Assembly (NCBI GenBank): GCA_015183035.1
Contig: JACZZP010000003.1
Span: 62,001-126,000 of the forward strand
Length of the DNA: 64,000 nt
Direction: 5' to 3'
From: Meloidogyne chitwoodi
Lineage: Eukaryota; Nematoda; Chromadorea; Rhabditida; Meloidogynidae
Position 1 is the stretch's first letter, and each line of letters opens with the position of its first letter. Below the pieces are notes generated by a model that saw only the letters and a list, made by a program, of their open reading frames with translations, did not search any database and had not been told where the DNA came from. Positions 60,167 to 64,000 of the stretch are shown here, one piece after another. The position numbers and the translations under genes were made by a program.

Positions 60167-60558
60167 GCCATTAGTTGATCTATCGTTGACACAAAATTCA
60201 TGGATCTAGATCCCAGATTAAAGGAGATATGTTTAAACAAAGTATTGGGGGTAAGCTGTTATATCCCCTCAGAATTTCGGGAGCGCTCAGCTCGGTCCAA
60301 ATGGGACGAAATGACTATCCGTTTGGTATGATTATGGACCATTGGTACATCTATCGTTGACCCAAAATTTAGGATTCTAGGTACCAAATGAAAGACGCTG
60401 TGATCTCTTAAAGTTTTGGGGTAATCCATTACCCCAAGGATTTTCTAGATCGCACAGCTCGGTCCAAATAGTTCAAATGGACTTATCGATTGTACCAGCT
60501 CTAGACCATTGACTTATCTATCTTTAGCCCAAAATTTAGAATTTTAGGTTTCAAGAGT
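60167..60558. repeat. Degenerate 172-bp tandem repeat
   Basis: Blocks starting CCATTAGTTGATCTATCGTT (60167), CCATTGGTACATCTATCGTT (60339) and CCATTGACTTATCTATCTTT (60510) recur with a period of about 172 bp. Shared inner motifs are GACCCAAAATTTAG and CACAGCTCGGTCCAAAT. The first two units are complete and the third is cut short. The less AT-rich composition differs from the flanks, which suggests a satellite or element end inserted here. Confidence 0.7.
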
Positions 60559-61412
60559 AAAATTTTATGATTTTTTGATAGCACAATATTAGAAGGAAAA
60601 TTTATTACAACGGGGAAATTTATTATATTAAATTGCTAAAATATCTAAAAAAGCATATAAATGCTTTTTTATTTTTAATTGCTCAATTTAAAATAAAAAA
60701 AAAATAAAATTATTTTTTTTTGTTTTTTTAATTTATTCTGTGGTCGTTGTTCGTCAATTTGAATAAATTTAAAAAATTGAAATTGCCTATGGAAATTTTT
60801 TTTTAATTTAAAAATGAGCTATTAAATATTTAATTACTTCTTTTAGTTTATTTTTGTCGAAAAAAAAATTTTTTTTGTAACTGAGAGGATTACAATAAGC
60901 CAAGTACTGAAGCGTCCTAATTTTAAGTGTCTAACTTAAACTTCATTTAAAAAAAAAATAATTTTAGAATTAAATAAAAATAATATTTATATTTATTTAA
61001 AATGACAATATTAAAATAAAAATTTTAAAATAAAATTTAAAAAAAAAAAAGAATTTAAATGTCGTGCTTAGGTTCTTTTACAAAAATGCGTGTGGCAAAG
61101 TTTTAAAAAATAAATAAAAGTATAAAAAAAAAGATAAAAAAATAAATATTTGTAGGGGATATCTAAATAAGGTTGAGAAAAATTTTTTTTTTACTTAAAG
61201 CGTTATTAATGTCGACAATTAAAATGTCAAAACATAAAAATATTTTTAAAAAATAAAATAATTATATAAAAATTATATTATTAAAATATTTATTCTAATA
61301 GACGCCCTGAGATAAGTATTTTTCAATCTGGATGGGTGATTATTAGAGTCTGTGACTAATTGGACTATTAGAGTCTGGGCATTTATTAGAACAAAAATAA
61401 AAAAATAAAAAA
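60559..61412. other. AT-rich spacer
   Basis: About 850 bp of A/T-rich sequence between the tandem repeat and the G-alpha stop codon. It should hold the G-alpha 3' UTR at its right end. No gene is seen. Confidence 0.45.
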
Positions 61413-64000
61413 TCAATACATTGAAGCTCTATTATAAATCGAAGCAAGTACTAATTCAAAAACATTTTTTAGCACCAATTCCATTTGGTCAGTATTTGTA
61501 GCGCATGTTCTGTGAGCATAAATTTGTTTACAAGGATTTGAATTCATTGCCAAGAATTTTTGTTGAATAAAGTCCAATTGGTCTGAACAGCTGGTTGAAC
61601 CTGTTAAATTAATTATTTTATTAATTTAAAATAATAGGAAAATCGGTTGGACTCTAATGTTCACAAAGGACACTTGAGTCTAGGCCTTATAACTCAAGAA
61701 TGGATTGACTTTTTAAAATTATTTTTAGATATTTAGATAGAGGATTAAATTTGCTACAAAACACTAAGAAATCAAATTTATAAATCAAGAAACAAAAAAG
61801 TTATAGCCAAAAAACTAACGTTTCGAGGTGTTTTTGAAGGTTTTAGGGCCATAACCTTTTTTCTAATGTTAATAAAAATAAAATTTATTTTTTATTTTAT
61901 AGCAAATTAAATTCTCTATCAAAAGATACCAAAATTGTAAAATATTTTTTGAGTTATAAAATAAAAATAAAACCTGAATAACTAGGAAACAGCTCTCCAA
62001 TATTTTTCTTCCCAGCAATTTTTTGCTCAAACAAATCAGTTTTATTAAGAAAAAGAATCATTCCTGTATTGATGAACCATTTGGCCATACAAATTGATCG
62101 AAATAAATTCATCGATTCCATTAAACGATTCTAAATTAAAAAATAAAATTAATTTACTGTGTTTTCATCTTCTTCAAGTTGTTGGTCAAATTCACTAATA
62201 GCAGTGACAAAGATTATTGCTTGTACATTCTATAGAATATTTATTTAATTATTTAAAAATATAATTTACATCAAAGCAATGAATCCATTTTCTTCGTTCA
62301 TTTCTCTAAAAAACCACTTTTGTAGGAGGAACAGACGTTTCAGTGTAAACCTTATAACTCGTGAAAAACTAAACCAATAAAAATACTTTTAGTATCATTC
62401 GATAGAGAATTAAATTTGCTATTAGACTTGAAATTTTCAAAATTTTAAAAAATTTTACAAAACCGTTTTGAGGAAAAAATTAAAATTTTTGGAAGATTAC
62501 TAGCGTTTTTAAACCTTATCTTTTTTGTTTTTAAACTTAAAAATATTAAAATTATTAACCTTGTATAAAATTAAATTCTCTATCGAAAGGTACCAAAAAC
62601 ACCAGATAAGGTCAATCGGTTCACATGTTATAAGACTGGCAATGAAACGTTCGTCTCCCCCAAAACTTACTTGTCCTCCAACATCAAATACGCGAAAAGG
62701 AAAGCGATTAACCGTAAATTGGACCTTTAACATTTTTAAAATTAAATTAGATCCTTCAAAAGAAAAATTAAAGAAAAATAAACCTCAACAATACCACTCG
62801 TCGGGACTCTAAGCAACAAAATGTCCTGTACAGTGGGTACATAATTTGACGCACTGATGCGATCGAGGGAATTGAAAAAACTTAAAAATAAACAACTTTT
62901 AAAATTAAAAACTTTTTTTTTCAAACTGTGGAAGAGATTCTTGTATATGAAATTGTTCACAATTTGGCAATAATTGTTTATGAACTGCTGGATCTGTCCA
63001 AAACTGTTTTAGAGCAGTAATAAATCTGGGAAGCTCAAAAGGCTTAGAATAAGTTAAACAATGTCTTAATTCGGTAATAGATGTCTTTTTAAATATAAAA
63101 AAATTAATAAATTATAAAATAAATTAAAAAAAAACCTCAGTTTCTGTCAAATCCCAACGATCAATTAAATTAGTAGAAATTTGTAAAATACGTTCAATTG
63201 ACAAGACAAAACTGGAATGAACACTAATTCTCCATTTGGTTCTTTCCTCAACTGAATTGAAGCTATTTGTATGCAGAATCCTTAAATAATAAAATTAATT
63301 AATTGCCAGACTCAAAAGGAACATTGACTCTTTACAAATTGTAAGACATCAGAAAATTGTGGTAAGAAGATAATTTATTTTTCTCTAATCACTACTGAAG
63401 TAAATGTACGCAAGTATTCGCAGCTATTCGCAATACAGGAAAAAAATATTTTTCTCTACTGACTAGAGTGCGGCGCTCTTGTGTCTGACAGGATTTATAT
63501 AATTCTCTTCAGAGCGCCTGTGATAAAGGCCACTCTCTCGTGTGAAAAAGACGCAGGAATTGTGTACAGTTTTGGAAAAGAGCAGGTCATTTGACATTTC
63601 TCTGACCTCAACTGACCACTGGTCAGTTTTTCTGCGTCTTTTTCACACGAGAGAGTGGCCTTTATCACAGGCGCTCTGAAGAGAATTATATAAATCCTGT
63701 CAGATACAAGAGCGCCGCACTCTACTACTGACCATGCATAAAATTATTTCTCTTAAAACGATAGAGAGGGATAACTAAATGTGTGGAGAGACAATGGTCA
63801 TTTAGAGATCAATATAATTTAGAATGCTAAGTTAGAGAAAGAAAAATAGGAGAAAATATAAAAATAGAGAACAAAACTTAACTGCATTTGTTTTAGCATT
63901 GTACTCTTTCCACTTGCAGCAGCGCCTTTTTTTTAAATTAAAATTTTTAAAATATTTAAAAAAAATTTCATTTTACCTAATAAAAGTAATTTTAAAGTTT
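61413..64000 (-). CDS. Divergent G-protein alpha subunit, 5' end cut by window
   Basis: A heterotrimeric G-protein alpha subunit whose N-terminal exon(s) lie beyond the right edge. The first visible part is LKLLLL, joined to the P-loop [15 protein letters not shown]; the usual GAGESGKST is changed at two positions, including the Glu that normally contacts the switch Arg. The helical domain follows. Switch I reads [12 protein letters not shown], with the catalytic Arg kept and the Mg-binding Thr replaced by Ser. Switch II is intact: [20 protein letters not shown]. The guanine-specificity motifs are normal: [11 protein letters not shown] and TCAT. The C-terminus ([11 protein letters not shown]) has no Cys at position -4, so pertussis toxin would not modify it. 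The sequence fits the nematode-specific GPA group that works with chemoreceptors. Two introns hold palindromic repeat copies and one a hAT-like MITE. Confidence 0.88.
61645..61945. repeat. Palindromic repeat copy in G-alpha intron
   Basis: The left arm has GGACACTTGAGTCTAGGCCT, TATAACTCAAGAATGGATTG and GATAGAGGATTAAATTTGCTA; the right arm has AGCAAATTAAATTCTCTATC. It occupies most of the intron between the FPSYSG and STSCSDQ exons. Confidence 0.65.
62327..62660. repeat. Palindromic repeat copy in second G-alpha intron
   Basis: The left end ACGTTTCAGTGTAAACCTTA and the right end, inverted, ACGTTTCATTGCCAGTCTTA are about 70% alike. Inner arms match the family core GATAGAGAATTAAATTTGCT. It fills the intron that follows DVGGQ. 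Confidence 0.65.
63456..63732. mobile_element. hAT-like MITE with perfect 8-bp TSD
   Basis: The element is 63464-63724 (261 bp). CTACTGAC lies directly outside both ends. The arms are near-perfect inverted repeats of about 92 bp from TAGAGTGCGGCGCTCTTGT to CACACGAGAGAGTGG/CTGCGTC. The TAGAG start and 8-bp duplication match hAT elements. It lies in the G-alpha intron just before the P-loop exon. The interior spacer is about 70 bp and non-coding. The high arm identity points to recent activity. Confidence 0.88.

Noticed and set aside
1..64000. CRISPR array, operon or prokaryotic-type mobile element
   Set aside because: All repeats lack regular spacers and the genes have spliceosomal introns; nothing prokaryotic is seen.
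1..64000. Spliced-leader RNA or intact tRNA/rRNA gene
   Set aside because: I looked for an SL1-like leader, complete cloverleafs and rRNA-like sequence and found only degraded tRNA-like pieces.

Overview
The window is very AT-rich eukaryotic DNA from a nematode, most likely a tylenchid such as a root-knot nematode (Meloidogyne); the genus is my inference from composition and gene structure. The nematode call rests on two serpentine chemoreceptor-type genes, a POP-1-type TCF with a C-clamp, an F-box gene of the nematode-expanded kind, and dozens of short introns that start GTTTTT and end TTTTTAG or AAAG.

Layout, left to right. 1.2-2.9 kb (+): serpentine receptor. 3.1-10.8 kb (-): a DHRS7-type short-chain dehydrogenase, a DENN-domain Rab exchange factor and an alpha-L-fucosidase; one fucosidase intron holds an internally deleted Merlin DNA transposon with intact target-site duplication. 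11.1-12.4 kb: a palindromic foldback element and a 12-bp minisatellite. 12.8-16.2 kb (+): a Pro/Gln-rich protein built from tandemly duplicated exons. 16.8-18.7 kb (-): cytosolic asparaginyl-tRNA synthetase. 18.9-20.2 kb: an unexplained GC-richer, repeat-like island. 21.1-22.2 kb (+): a gamma-butyrobetaine-hydroxylase-like gene without its metal ligands. 23.0-24.8 kb (+): URI prefoldin. 25.6-26.2 kb (-): FKBP12. 26.9-28.1 kb (+): F-box protein. 29.9-30.7 kb (+): TMEM242-like protein. 35.1-40.8 kb (+): LARP4/5-type La-related protein. 40.8-51.2 kb: about 10.4 kb without a recognisable gene, directly upstream of pop-1 (51.2-53.1 kb, +). 54.1-56.1 kb (-): S-adenosylmethionine decarboxylase. 58.3-60.0 kb (-): SRT-type serpentine receptor. 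61.4 kb to the right edge (-): a divergent G-protein alpha subunit, cut by the window end.

The genes are mostly unrelated housekeeping, signalling and sensory loci, with no operon-like functional cluster. The second theme is non-autonomous DNA transposons: four elements have terminal inverted repeats and 8-9 bp target duplications readable here, plus a TA-flanked foldback and a dispersed palindromic family that fills introns of the G-alpha gene and nearby spacers. Exon boundaries were assigned by eye from splice consensus and protein continuity, so individual boundaries may be off by a few bases. I see no strong evidence for a wholly new molecular system; the most unusual loci are the tandem-exon protein, the ligand-less hydroxylase-like gene, the pop-1 upstream region and the 19-kb island.
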